Origin: Stenopsyche tienmushanensis
Lineage: Eukaryota; Arthropoda; Insecta; Trichoptera; Stenopsychidae
Length of the DNA stretch: 64,000 nt
Direction: 5' to 3'
NCBI GenBank assembly: GCA_008973525.1
Contig: WACJ01000399.1
Coordinates: 1 to 64,000, forward strand
Shown here: positions 1 through 10,837 of the stretch, piece after piece
Numbering within the stretch: the first letter of the stretch is position 1
Layout: the number at the start of each line of letters is the position of its first letter
Program-made: the position numbers and the translations under genes
The notes under the pieces: generated by a model
Database searches by the model: none
What the model saw: only the letters and a program-made list of their open reading frames with translations
What the model was told of the DNA's origin: nothing

Positions 1-400
1 TTTATGTAGTCAGGGCAGCAGCTTTTATATACCATCATGGACTATGGACCTGCGTCATCAATTTTTTTCAATTGTCTTTTGGATTCTGGTGTCTCATCTT
101 CCATCACAATAGAGTCTATTTGAGTATTCTAGGAATCCATCTTGCATACAATTTATTTTAACCAAGTTTTTCCAACACAATATCACCGAGTCTTCGAGAA
201 ATGTCAGGAAATTCTTCGCGAAGGTCGTCATGATAGGTCGTTGTGATATGTTGTCGACAAAGTCAAAAAACGGATGACTGCGCGGATCTCGCAAGGACAG
301 GAGTTGGCGGGAGTGCGCGACAACCTCTCCATCGGAAGAATTTACTGTGACTGAACAAAATGGTCGACAAACGCGCGAAACCAAAACAAACTGACCGTTA
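1..400 (-). mobile_element. Mariner-like transposase remnant
   Basis: This is a broken DDE transposase gene of the Tc1/mariner superfamily, which would bind the element's ends and move it by cut and paste. Read on the minus strand, about 136-250 gives DISRRLGDIVLEKLG followed by a stop and then KLYARWIPRIL. That is close to the mariner linker after the second helix-turn-helix, usually KLCARWVPRLL. Further downstream TPESKRQ resembles the TPESK block after the first catalytic Asp, so the part between is deleted. Stops and frame changes show it is dead. The element may continue to the left of the window. No terminal repeat was seen. The 96-codon open frame here is in another phase and is not a gene. 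Confidence 0.5.
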
Positions 401-1210
401 AGATCTTCCCTACATATAATACTAGATCTATCAACTTCGAAACAAAAAATCCTCCGGCCTCAGGAGCCCTTGTAACCTTACTTTCTAGATGACTTTTTTT
501 ATATATACGTAATACTCATTAAGTATTCCACTATCAGTATAAATTTCAAAAATTTTTAAAGTTCTTATACTGACTTTAGATTATGTTTAATACTAACATA
601 TACGTAAATATTATAAACTATGGCATTGATGATATCGACATTTCAAATAAATTCATATTTATTAAATTGAAATATATGTTTTTTTATGTTTTATTGACAT
701 CTTGTTTATAATATATGAGCTTTCTTTGCTTTGCTGACAACCTTCTTGGAAAGGATTTAAGTATGACTACATAGTTTTATGGGGCATTTCAATGATCTGC
801 ATCTTTTTCGCTTCATAATTATGGTTTACAAATATTATTTGCAATAAGGGTCGAGGGTTGTTACCGAGGAACCTACTCCACGAAATATTTTGTTGTTTAT
901 AAATACCCGTTGATGATTACATTAAATGATGATACTTTGCAAATAAAAATTAATATACTCATGGAACGGGTTCTTTGACAATTAATAAAATTCATTTTTA
1001 AAATTAAAAATAGTTTTTCGTCACTCTGTGAATTGAAAATGTACTCAATTTTTGAACAATAGTTTTAATAAATCTTCATAAAGTAGTTGATATTGTATAA
1101 TTTAAGGCAATGTTAACCGTAAAGACAGCGTTATTCAAAAAAATATGCTTTCCGTGCTCATGTGCTAATTTTGAATCAGTGTAGTCATAATCCATAAGCA
1201 TTTGGTATGA
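401..1210. other. AT-rich spacer, nothing recognised
   Basis: Long A/T runs and short open frames in all phases. I see no protein motif, terminal repeat or splice-site pair that I can support here. Confidence 0.5.
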
Positions 1211-1211
1211 A

Positions 1212-2857
1212 CAGTAGACCCTCGTTATCCGGACCTGGATTACGTACGTGATGGATTTCATATTACAAGTTTACTAGTTATTTAATAACAAAACATGAAA
1301 GCTCAGAGCGAAAAGTTATGAAAAAATCAGAAAAACAGAAGTTGAAGAGTATATTGTTATGTGGTTTATACAAAGGCAATCAACCGACAGCCAATATCTG
1401 ATCCATTATAGTGTAAAATTAAATGGAGATTCCACCTTTAAAACAAGTTCAGGCTGGATTGAAAAATTCAAAAAACGATATGGTATCAGGGAATCCATGG
1501 AGAAAAGCTTTCTGCTGATATACCTTCAGCAAACGCATTCATTGACACATTGAAGCTAATTGGGAGAGAAGAAAAGATTCGACGAAGAATTTATATACAA
1601 TGCTGATGAGATCAGCTTAAATTGGAAAACTACCCAACAAATATTTTGCATTAAGACGTGTAAATATTAGGGTATCTCATAAATTTCTTTCGTTTTCATA
1701 TTAAGAAAAAAATAAACAATAATTAGTACTACATCAAAAATGTATTGAATAATATATGATCCATTCTATTCTATTACCTTTCTCCATCTCTCCAGAAACC
1801 TCATAATGCCTTCTTGCCAAAATTTCCCAGGTTTGTTGGCAAAATATTGATCAAGGTACATTTTTATATCATTTTTTGAATTAAAATTTTTACCATGTAA
1901 AAAATTTTCAATGAAAGAAATAAATATTAATCTGAAGGGGCAATATCCGGAGATTATAGATGATAAGGTAAAACATCCCAGTCAAATGATAAAAAATATT
2001 TCTGACGAGCAAAGACACATGAGGCCTGGCGTTATCGTGATGAAAAACAACGCCTCATCTGTTCGCTAATTCTGGCCGTTTTCTGGAAATTACATCCTTT
2101 AGATTATCTAGTTGGGAACAATATTTTGTTGAATTGATCTTTTCACCTTGCTGAAGTAACTCATAATAAACTACCCTCTTCCAGTTCCACCAAATGCATA
2201 GCAAAACTTTTTTTGGGTGTAGGTCAGGTTTAATTAAAGTTAAAGCTTCTGTATCCTTGGTCCAAGACCGTTTAAGTTATATATTCTCATAGAATATCCA
2301 ACTTTAATCTTCAGTGACAAGTTTTTTCAAAAAAGGTTGGCGAATGTGTCGTTGGAGAAGAAGATCGCACGTTATGTTACTACATCGCAGCAGATAGTTG
2401 GAGTTCTTTAAATGTGTCGAATTTGAAAAAAATAATGAAATAATATTTTGAAAAAACTTTTACTAAGTTCCAGTAATGCAGTATAAAATAGCGATGCAAA
2501 TGATTCTGGATTCCAAATTTTGAATGATAAAGAAATAATTGAAGAAATATCTGCCTCGAAAGAACAAAATCAAGAAGACGAAGAAAGGATTTGCGAGAGG
2601 GGAGATATTAGTCCTATACATTCTGAAGCTTTTCAGTATTTAGATGTCACCATGAAATGGCTTGAGAATCAAAATGGGTGTAATTCAGGATAAAAAAATA
2701 TCTTAAAAGTATTTGCGATTTGGTAGCTTTTAAAAGAAGAGCTAGCTTAAAGCTAAAATCGATGATTGATTTTTTTTTAATAAAACTTCCCTGTAACTTA
2801 TGTAAATTATATGACTACTTTCATCCCCAAAATATCCGGATAATCGAGGCTCTACTG
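1212..2857 (+). mobile_element. Tigger/pogo element, interrupted by mariner
   Basis: A pogo-superfamily (Tigger/jerky-like) transposon. Its ends are inverted copies: CAGTAGACCCTCGTTATCCG at the left and CGGATAATCGAGGCTCTACT at the right, typical of Tigger. The right flank has TA and the left is mutated. Transposase is on the plus strand. About 1450-1500 gives SSGWIEKFKKRYGIR (CENP-B-type DNA-binding domain). About 1585-1630 gives FIYNADEISLNWK (around the first catalytic Asp). The 3' half, from about 2385, gives ADSWSSLN, then an acidic stretch, then HSEAFQYLDVTMKWLE, the usual Tigger tail. The middle is displaced by a minus-strand mariner, and several stops and frameshifts are present. It is non-functional. 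Confidence 0.85.
1670..2380 (-). mobile_element. Mariner transposase remnant nested in Tigger
   Basis: Minus-strand mariner (DD34D) transposase lacking its N-terminal DNA-binding half. In reading order it gives CDLLLQRHIRQPFLKKLVTE, the block before the first Asp; then LHPKKVLLCIWWNWKRVVYY; then LDNLKDVISRKRPEL. VVFHHDNARPHVSL at about 2012-2055 carries the second catalytic Asp. The C-terminal tail YLDQYFANKPGKFWQEGI is near 1800-1870. Stops and frameshifts are frequent. The 3' end near 1672 begins TAGGGTATCTCATAAATTTC, a possible terminal repeat, but no partner was found at the 5' side, so the copy is probably 5' truncated. It splits the Tigger coding region and is therefore younger than it. 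Confidence 0.8.
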
Positions 2858-2859
2858 TA

Positions 2860-3210
2860 TTAATTTGAATCCATACTTAGCAATATAAGAAGATATGTTT
2901 ATTCTGCAAATTATTTAATTCAAACATGTGTATTTAAAAGTTAAAAAAACGCAATTAAAGTGTTTTAATCCGTTGCATACTTTGAAAGCCCACCGCATGT
3001 ATAATGTGTTCTAAGCTCGCATGAATGCGAGTTAATTCAAAGCATATGCACATTTTCGTGTCGGTTTAGACAAGTTGATTGAAATATGTACCATTCAAAA
3101 TCAAAGGTATTAAAATTTATGGCGAAGCTCTCAAAATTTATGTACAAATTTGCCAAAGCTCAAAGGAAGCATTTTCTTTAATGCGCTTGAATTTATCTTC
3201 AGCCGGTGCA
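2860..3210. other. AT-rich spacer, nothing recognised
   Basis: Single-copy-looking AT-rich sequence between the Tigger right end and the small open frame at 3215. No motif was recognised. Confidence 0.4.
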
Positions 3211-3214
3211 TTCG

Positions 3215-3352
3215 ATGAAATCTCTTGGCTTTTTACTCCTCACGGTAATTCACTTACAAGAAACACGTTCGGCTAATAAAAGAAAGGTTATTTATTCGTA
3301 CTACGAATTACCAGGCGAAGTTTCTCTTGAAATTACGACCGCTCTAAAATAA
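3215..3352 (+). CDS. Possible short secreted-peptide frame, 45 codons
   Basis: An ATG-to-TAA frame of 45 codons. It begins MKSLGFLLLTVIHL, a short basic N-terminus followed by a hydrophobic core that looks like a signal peptide, with possible cleavage after TRSA. The rest is polar and contains NKRKVIYSYYELPGEVS. A plausible splice acceptor (ATTTATCTTCAG) sits 17 bases upstream of the ATG, and a weak donor (ACG|GTAATT) lies inside the frame, so it could be part of an exon. I do not recognise the peptide. A chance frame is quite possible. Confidence 0.25.
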   Translation: MKSLGFLLLTVIHLQETRSANKRKVIYSYYELPGEVSLEITTALK

Positions 3353-3359
3353 TAGTTAG

Positions 3360-4020
3360 CCAATGGTAGTATTAAACATCAGGTTGGCATGCAACCCGGA
3401 GCTTTTCTTTGTAAATTGTTTTTCCCGGTATGCTTATCCTTGTTTGGGTTAACGAACCTGGGGTGATATTCGCGTGCTGGAATGAAGTCTAGCCTGATGG
3501 ACCACCGAAAGATACGCTTAATGCTCTATTTTCTTAGCGGAAAAACCTCTTTAAGCATTCCATTTTGAATTCATTCCCATTTAAATTATAAAATGATCTA
3601 CTATATCAAGATTTACGACAGCCCGTAAAGCCATGTCCGATATGTTTATTCCGGTAAAAGGGGCTCATTTCGCTCATACATAAATTATATCGAAACGTTG
3701 CCGTTGAGTCCGAGACAATTTTGCTTCTATGGCACAAGGTAATTTGCAACACATAAGTAACAAGCTCGTGCCAAGTCTACAGTCATATAAGAATATTACA
3801 AGCGATTAATAATGGCTGAAATCCACGTGTTTCACAATATTGATGGATTGCGAAAGAAAAGGCGCAGTGTAAATAACGCTCGGGATTATGTAAAACGTGT
3901 GTTGGCAGTAGGCTGTTAAAAGCAATAAATTAATTTACAGGCCGTAGAAATGTTGAGAATAAATCATTTCCGGTGGCAGCACTAAGTGCCGACTGAAATC
4001 ACGCAATTTGTGTGGAGATA
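3360..4020. other. Single-copy region, possible regulatory sequence
   Basis: A less AT-rich stretch with no repeat relatives elsewhere in the window and no transposon motif. It contains homeodomain-type cores such as ATAAATTAATTTAC near 3925. It might be intronic regulatory DNA, but only cross-species conservation could show that. Confidence 0.2.
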
Positions 4021-4021
4021 G

Positions 4022-4216
4022 GGAATTAAAAGGGCCATTTGTCTGAGAATCCCGCACTTGTTATATCAGCCCGCTCCCGACAAAACCGATGTGGATAGTT
4101 CTGGTTTATCGACATCCCGATCGACCGAGAGGAGAGCCTTTTACACTATTGCGATATGGTTTGGCCTAAGTACCTCATTTAAAGCTCTCGGATATTTTTT
4201 AATCCGATTTTCGTAA
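4022..4216 (+). CDS. Candidate exon or ATG-less open frame
   Basis: An open frame of 64 codons without a start ATG, in a CpG-richer patch, ending at TAA 4214-4216. A reasonable splice acceptor (CTTGTTATATCAG) ends at 4049. Just after it the frame reads PAPDKTDVDSSGLSTSRSTE, a Ser/Thr-rich polar stretch. A hydrophobic segment follows, FYTIAIWFGLSTSFKALGYF, that could be one membrane span. No family was recognised. The composition makes a chance frame of this length possible. Confidence 0.25.
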   Translation, partial: GIKRAICLRIPHLLYQPAPDKTDVDSSGLSTSRSTERRAFYTIAIWFGLSTSFKALGYFLIRFS

Positions 4217-4485
4217 TGCTCTTACATTTATTAAGCATTCAATCCGTGGTTGTTGAGGTTGAGTGGATAAAACGCTAGTTTGAGGAGAAACTTCAGACGT
4301 GTATTAATCCCCCTCACTGTGAGAGTACAATCGGCAAAAAATACCTAAAGTGTTACAACACTGTGGATAAAATATTCATTTTAATTACGGATTTACGTAC
4401 GTTAACGTAGTTGTTATTAAAATTTGGACATGAACATTATATATAATCTTTTACAAAATATCAGCGAACCATAATGAGTTAATAC

Positions 4486-4580
4486 ATCAATCAATAAGTT
4501 CATAGGATTTATTTTTCTTCTTAATTTGGGATCGTTTATGAGCACTTTAAAAAAAAATCCTACGAACTTATTGAGTGATA
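4486..4580. mobile_element. Mariner-derived miniature element
   Basis: A roughly 95-bp element made almost only of two inverted ends: AATCAATAAGTTCATAGGAT on the left and ATCCTACGAACTTATTGAGT on the right. The same termini bound the mariner at 51240-52037 and the miniature element at 26871-26982. It is best read as a non-autonomous derivative mobilised by that mariner transposase. It has no coding capacity. Confidence 0.75.
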
Positions 4581-4620
4581 TTTATATTATACAACAAATA
4601 ATTTATTGGCATAAAAAATA

Positions 4621-4655
4621 TTCGAATGTAAATATGGGATATATTTACATTCGAA
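4621..4655. repeat. Perfect 15-bp hairpin
   Basis: TTCGAATGTAAATAT and its exact inverse complement flank the five-base spacer GGGAT. It lies about 40 bp right of the miniature mariner element. It may be a remnant of a small inverted-repeat element or an extruding palindrome. No function can be assigned. Confidence 0.7.
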
Positions 4656-4773
4656 AGTATTATTTTGTTCAAAATTGATAATCAATTTTTTTAGCAATCC
4701 CTTTTATGGGATTAATGCTATTTATTTTGACATGGTGTGTCATAGTGAATATATGTTTTAAAAATGTGGTCAT

Positions 4774-5230
4774 TAGGGAATTCAATTCCGAGCCAAAATT
4801 TCGATCTCGGGATTTTGAGCTTACATTAAAACATCCTGGATCAGTCCCGGGATCCCGGGATTGAGATATTCAATAGTTTAAGAAATTACATTAAGAAATT
4901 GGGAAATCGGGAATTTGGCGATTTTTAGTCCTTTTAGTCTTATCTGCTGAGAAACACGGACTAAAACTCGCAAAATTCCCGATTTCCCGACAAATTATTT
5001 ATTTTCGTCGCTGCAGATGAATAATTATATACTATAATACTTTGATGTGATTCGTAATTATATTACGGAGGAATAAAAAAATCTGAACCCGTATCTATTA
5101 TATTTCATATCGATATTCCCATTATTAGAGTCGAAGTGTAGTAAATACATCATCGGTAGGGAAAGGTTAATATAACAATTTGAAAAACATATATGTACTA
5201 AGAGACATATATGTACCAGGGTTACTACTC
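4774..5230 (-). mobile_element. hAT-type deletion derivative
   Basis: A copy of a repeat family also present at 24.1-24.6, 28.3-28.9 and 40.5-41.0 kb. It begins TAGGGAATTCAATTCCGAGC, matching the hAT-like end TAGGGAAGCCAATCCCGGGC of the 28-kb copy. It has GC-rich subterminal palindromes (TCCCGGGATCCCGGGA near 4847). The shared core, from AACTCGCAAAATTCCCGATT near 4965 to about 5180, is collinear with the other copies. Relatedness to hAT rests on the transposase tail in the 40-kb copy. This copy has no coding region. Confidence 0.6.
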
Positions 5231-5289
5231 TAGTCGCTTAATCGTTAGACTACTTATGGGTCAAAAATCATAAATTTAAATAACTCAAA

Positions 5290-5640
5290 AAATCAAAGAC
5301 CAAATAACGCGGGGGAAAATAAACAGCCTTAAATGGAAGACAATTGTACATCATCTTTACTGTTCTGACATCGCTCCGTCGGATTATGCAGCATTATTTG
5401 GATGAGAAAAATTACTAAACAAACGACGAGGAAAAGATAATCAAAAAAGGAATTTAAGAATATTTTCGTTCAAAGCTCGTGATGTTTTATGACAAAGGTA
5501 TTGAAATGTTACCAGATAGGCGGAGAGAGGTTATATATAACGTTGGAATTTGCATTTTGTTATAATATGTTAAAAATAAAGAAAATATGAGCATTCAAAT
5601 ATTTCATTAAAAAAAACGAAAATCTTTATGGGTACATTTT
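5290..5640 (+). mobile_element. Mariner transposase remnant, C-terminal part
   Basis: Plus-strand frames give SDIAPSDYAALFG near 5370-5410, the third-Asp region whose family form is YSPDLAPSDYHLFR. Further on come KLVMFYDKGIEMLPDRRREVI at about 5475-5535 (intact families have FYDKGIEMLPDRWRKVI). Stops and frameshifts separate these pieces and the N-terminal half is absent. No terminal repeat was found, so the exact limits are uncertain. Confidence 0.65.
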
Positions 5641-7160
5641 ATACAAATCGTGATAAAAATGGATGAAATTATTTAGTCTCTTAGAATGAATTTGGGATGA
5701 TTATTTTTTACATACACTCTTATTATGCGTACAAAAAATATAAAATTGTAATTCAAATTATAATAATGAGAAGAAAGCCCCCAAATGGACATAAAAACTG
5801 TATTGCTTTTCCAAGAACAATTAAGCTTGAATTATTTTCATCAAAAATGAAACTCCATGATTGTTTTCTTACACACGAGGGATGAGAAATCTCTCAAACA
5901 ATATATGAAATAACTTCTTTATGGAAATGTAAAAGTGAAGATATTATCTCCCTCCGTTTCCAAGTTCATCTCTGTATAAGAAGGTAGCTTTTGCTCTCCC
6001 AACTTGTTCCGGTCTTATACAAAGCGTCGAATGGAAAAATGAACCAGGGCTATAAGATACGGGCTATAGGAGCCGTCAGCTACTTGGCTTAATTGAAAAC
6101 GTGTCAGTACAAAAGTTTCAGCAATCTTTCAATTACAAAGCCCAAAGTTTATGCTATCTCAATCAGTCAATATTCATCGGCCGGGGTCGTACAGAAGTTG
6201 CCTCCGTGTAATGAGTACATTCCTTCCCGAAGTTACTTCTCAATACTTGTTCCACTCATTGTTTAGCGAGAGCAAAGGCCTTTGGATTCCTGGAGGTGCA
6301 GTCAGCTGAAAACTTCGCTTCCGGGACGAGAGGACTACAATTCCGCCCAGGGTTACCTTCGATCACAATATATAAATTTATGGAATTATTCAAACCGATG
6401 ACGGGATGTGCGAGTATGATTTTGGTGAGCTTTCGCCATTGCGAATTAATGAACCGTTCCGATGGAAAATTAACGAATATTTTTCTATAAATCCCGCACA
6501 ACAAAAGCTTTTTAATCTATGTAAATTTTGATCTGCATGTGATGGAATCTTGAACAGACTAAAAGTTACAAATAAGACGTAAGTTATGCGTGATAATATC
6601 ATAAGAAATTTAGCATAATGGAAGTCAAAAGTCATCTTCTCGTCAGCTAGGCGAAATGTGTTACAATCAAATAAGTTTCAACATAATGTTCCAAGTATAA
6701 CTTCCTTGAATCTGAGCTGGATTAACAAAGTTTGAATCATTGCAACTTTTGAATTATTATTAGAATCGGATTACGCATTCACTTTTTAGGGACTCAAAAT
6801 AAGCATTCTAACAATATTTCGTGATCTATTTGAATACTGTTTCATATATTTTAAAATTGTGTTTTGAACATCATAGATTTTTTTTCTTTAATCAATGGAG
6901 AACATTAAAAACATGTCAGAGAAAATAACAACCAACTTAAATTAGGCCAAAATATTAATATAAGACACATTTAAAGCCGTATGCATATGTTGCGTAGGCG
7001 AAATGTTATCCTGATTTGAAACTTGTTCATCAAGCTTCTGACACCAGTGTAACGTGGAAGATACTAATACAATTCCCTGTGGCCTATGCTATGCGTCGAC
7101 TCCAATGTATAGTGAAGCGATAGTGTAGCAATTGCGTTAAATTAACGGGTGAGGTAAGTA
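5641..7160. other. Spacer with no supported gene
   Basis: It includes a moderately GC-richer part (5940-6500) with overlapping short frames on both strands. None shows a recognisable motif or a convincing splice-site pair. Confidence 0.35.
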
Positions 7161-7492
7161 TTAACCCTTTACACTCGAGAGGTGACTCTCACTCACCACT
7201 CGGTTTGATGCAGGCACTCGATTCACGGTAATAACTGTTTATATTTAGTTCCATTGAATCTTCTATATAATATTATGAAGTGTAACATGATACCCCTTCA
7301 AATAGATATAAGATTTGTTTTATAAAATATCACACACAGCAAAATTTAGAGACTAATATTTATGAAATTATATTCATAAGGTGTAAATATATATAAAATT
7401 TTAATACATTAATTTGTATGTGTAATGATTTTACGCTAGGAGTAAGAAATTCGCCAAAAGTGCTGCGAAAAATCTCGAGTGCAAAGGATTAA
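7161..7492. mobile_element. piggyBac-type TTAA miniature element
   Basis: A 332-bp element bounded by TTAA on both sides, the piggyBac target-site signature. The left end is TTAACCCTTTACACTCGAG. The right end, inverted, reads TTAATCCTTTGCACTCGAG. Only these roughly 15-bp ends match, and the interior is non-coding AT-rich DNA. It is probably mobilised in trans by a piggyBac-like transposase not present here. Confidence 0.7.
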
Positions 7493-7820
7493 AAAGGTCA
7501 TGTCTTAATGTAATGTAAGCCTTAATTTACGCGGTTTATCTAAATTCTGATGCTTTAATAAATTAATGCATTGAATATAAATGTAATCAATCCTTATGAA
7601 ACTCTTTCCCTTTCGAGTGTGACAATTTAGAGTAGTATGATAGAAGAATGTGTGAGAATGGAATAATCTCAAGCTAAAGCAAACATAGCATAGGTGATCC
7701 ATCACAGGCAGTAACCAAAAAGCTGTTCTACGAGTTCAAATTTGAGTTACACGGCCTTCCACTGAAGAATGATACACGTGGCACTTGAGGCGATATTATC
7801 ATTGTTAGGCTTATTGCACA

Positions 7821-7988
7821 ATGCCTTCCCTTAAGATCTGCGAAAACAACACAGTACGTTGGGGAGGCCTACAGCAGTTTCATTTATCTTTTTTACGCAA
7901 GCTGCACCCCACCCTACGCACCACCCCTGGCGTCACCTCATTTTTGCCAGGGGTGGGTGGAGTGCGTGACGCCGAAGGCTATGATTGA
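7821..7988 (+). CDS. Small open frame of 55 codons, doubtful
   Basis: An ATG-to-TGA frame of 55 codons beginning MPSLKICENNTVRWGGLQQF. Its second half is encoded by the GC-rich hairpin at 7912-7968. No motif or homology was recognised. The local base composition favours chance frames. It is recorded only because it overlaps the hairpin. Confidence 0.12.
   Translation: MPSLKICENNTVRWGGLQQFHLSFLRKLHPTLRTTPGVTSFLPGVGGVRDAEGYD
7912..7968. repeat. GC-rich imperfect hairpin
   Basis: Left arm CCTACGCACCACCCCTGGC and right arm GCCAGGGGTGGGTGGAGTGC can pair around a short T-rich loop (GTCACCTCATTTTT). It stands out from the AT-rich surroundings. It could be a structured RNA, a small foldback element, or a remnant of transposon ends. 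No flanking duplication was seen. Confidence 0.55.
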
Positions 7989-8840
7989 AAATCTTCACGT
8001 CGGAACGCAGGTGCCCACCATAAAACACCTGATGCTTAATGCACCGATTCCTATTTAATTTTCGATAATTCGTGCCGGATAATGCGGATCCAATTTGAAG
8101 AAGTACCCCGTCTCCACACTTTTTGAACTTTATGAAGCGTCATTGTGCTCGATGTAGCATAATTGTCAATGCAAGTCGGGGTCGTCTTTGGTTCTCTCGG
8201 TTGCCTCCCCTAAATTTTGCTAATTGCTTGTTAAATTTCGTTCTGAATAGAAATTGAAAAGCCAAATGAGTTATAAATGTTATTTAAACGTTCAAACAAT
8301 TTGTAAAGATGAGATGAATAAATTTACGGGCGTTTTCAAAGATTTGTATGAATCAAAGGATGGTGTATTCAGGACCTTTCGCAATTAGCGAGCGGTGTTG
8401 TAAAATTCAAAATTGACAAAGTTAAAAAATCTTACCATACCAAAAATATTTTGATTAAGCCTTCAATGACTAAATTAATACAATACTTAAAAGAAAATTA
8501 TCGTTTCGCGAGCATGAAAATGCTCTATTGAAACAACATTTTTACAGGCAATCAATTATACAGGAAATCTATTTTGGACACTGACGAATTTATTATGCCA
8601 CATTTTAAATGAATAATTCAGATAAGCATTTCGTTTTTTAAGACTCTTTATAATAGTTATTTGTGCTTCGGTTATTGCTTAACAATGGAATTTTTTACCA
8701 CAAATGCAATTGCATGCATAAAATTGAACATGAAAATAAGCCAAGGATGCTAAAAATAACGACCGTTGAGAATCCGGTCTAACCGTAAAAATATACATAG
8801 TGCATATTACAAAAATTGGAATTTAATCATTTATGACTAT
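7989..8840. other. Spacer with no supported gene
   Basis: AT-rich sequence with scattered short frames. The only splice-like pattern is a weak minus-strand acceptor/donor pair near 8436-8490 that I do not trust. Confidence 0.35.
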
Positions 8841-8841
8841 A

Positions 8842-8950
8842 TTAACTCTATGAATACTGTGCGCACAAATCTGTGCGATTCTTCGCTTCAACTTTATATA
8901 GAGTGTGGCAAGGAAACTTCCTTATTTAAAACGCATTCTTTAAAGAAACA
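8842..8950. mobile_element. Terminal fragment of a TTAA element
   Basis: It starts TTAACTCTATGAATACTGTG and continues with the palindrome-like CGCACAAATCTGTGCG. The inverse of 61815-61857 reads TTAACCCAATAAATACCGTG and the same palindrome, so these are ends of one TTAA-flanked family. The segment 8905-8945 (GGCAAGGAAACTTCCTTATT) is repeated near 26670. The other end of this copy was not located. Confidence 0.5.
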
Positions 8951-9600
8951 GTAATTTCAAAAAGAATGAAATGACATTTATACAAAAGAACAAGACATAA
9001 TTTTTTTTATCATGTAGACAGTCAATTTTACGATCTTCTAGGAAATACACATGAGGTTAATCTTACTGATTGAAGAGTTTTTTACCAAAACATGAATCTC
9101 CTTGAGGGATGATCTTCAGTTGCCGACATGCTCGCCCTGTATGACTTTATTTGTAAATCTATCTTAAATTCCAAGTTAATACTGATCATTTAAAAACTCA
9201 GGCTCGAAAAAAAATAATAATCAAGCTTCTGTTGACAATATGACCGTCGATATGCTGGAAAGAGTGAAGAGAAGCTTCAAAACGCGACTATATCGATGTA
9301 TCGATCAGAATGGAGATCAACCTTAATGGTATCCCTTTTTAAAGTATAATGAAAAAAACTTTAAATATCTTTCTATTACATGAAGAAAAAAAATAAACTG
9401 ATTTGTTATATACTGTTTGTGATATTCATTTTTAAAATAAGGTAGTTTCTATGCTGCACACTGTACCCGCACCATGGCGGCAGTTTAAATTTGTATATAT
9501 TTCTTCAAAAGCGATATTTATTTGGTTAAGAATTAGATTTTAAAATATAGAATGGATTTGAAACATGAGGGAAAATATTGTTGGAGGAACAGATTGTCAG
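8951..9600. other. AT-rich spacer, nothing recognised
   Basis: No transposon end or protein motif was found. A tiny plus-strand acceptor near 9119 is not backed by a convincing exon. Confidence 0.35.
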
Positions 9601-9601
9601 T

Positions 9602-10372
9602 TTAACCCTTTGAGCAGTGAGCTAATTTAAAATCTTCATAGTCTTAGATGCTATATTTTCTTGTCCGCCACTTATCATCCGTACAAATCCATTTGTATGT
9701 CAGAACCGCAGCAGCGCGTATGAAGCTTATATTATATTTAACACTCTCGACGTCCAACGTGAATAAGTATTCTTACGGGGTCTTAATTTGACAGTCGGAA
9801 CATAAACAGAAAGAATAGCGATGCGATATTATAACGTGGCGCATCTTCTCTCAGATGTTGTTTTATCTTAGATCGATAAGCTTAACTCTTTCATTAGGTA
9901 AATTAACAAAAATAACGTGAAGATAAGCAAGTACGAAAAGGTGAGGGTAGAAATACAAGTTTCGAGGTCGATCTCGATGGATATTATTATCATTTGGAAG
10001 ACATTACAGAAAGACGTTCATGAAGATAACATTTACAAATCGTTATAGAAATACGTAGCAATGAGATGCTGGATTCGCTTTTCGGAGACTCGAACTTCGG
10101 ACTTTGGAGACGTGCATATCTGGTGGACGCAGTGACGAACGAGTTAAATAAATAAACACTGTCGATATCACAAAATAGAATTTGGGTTAACGATATATAC
10201 AATCGTGTGATGTGCGCAGGAAGCTTTCCGTCTCTGTCTTCCATGCACAGTTACCGAATTGCAAGACTCTTTATCCGCTTCTGTCTCTCTTCGAACTCAA
10301 CGTATAATAGTGCGATTACTGAATCAATGGAATTCGCTCGCAAATACGCGATCATCCTACCATACAGATTAA
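9602..10372. mobile_element. piggyBac-type TTAA element, family D
   Basis: A TTAA-flanked copy of the commonest miniature family in the window. The left end is TTAACCCTTTGAGCAGTGAG, followed by the family block ATCTTCATAGTCTTAGATGC. The family core TTAAATAAATAAACACTGTC lies near 10143. The right part carries CTCGCAAATACGCGATCATC just before the closing TTAA, a segment repeated near 38920, again before TTAA. Non-coding. It could be two overlapping insertions rather than one. Confidence 0.5.
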
Positions 10373-10837
10373 ATAGATTTACTTAACAGATGGAATTGCG
10401 AGATATTGATCCCAAATGAAGAAGAAACAGATTTAAAGTGTTTATTATTGAATTTTCAAATGATACGTCATCGACGTTAAATAGCATAATCTTCAGTAGA
10501 TATTTTTTTAGCATTGAATAGTCATAAAAGTTGTGTTAACATGTCTCTTGTATGATGGAGTTCGATGATTCAAATCTGCGTAGTACGCCGTTTCTTTGTA
10601 GCATTACGGGCATTTTAAAAGGACATCCATAAAAGTAGCATCGTTTCAATATAACGACATCGAATTAAGAATAAATTTCTCGCAGTAGCTTCTCTTTACA
10701 GTGTTATTGTCCCTCGGTGCTTAGACCGGTGATATACTGTGAACATATATTTTTCCATGCAAAGAGTACTTGGGGTGAATTAAACGTCTTGAACATTTTA
10801 TATGCGGCAGTAAACGCCATTCAAACAAGTTACTTAC

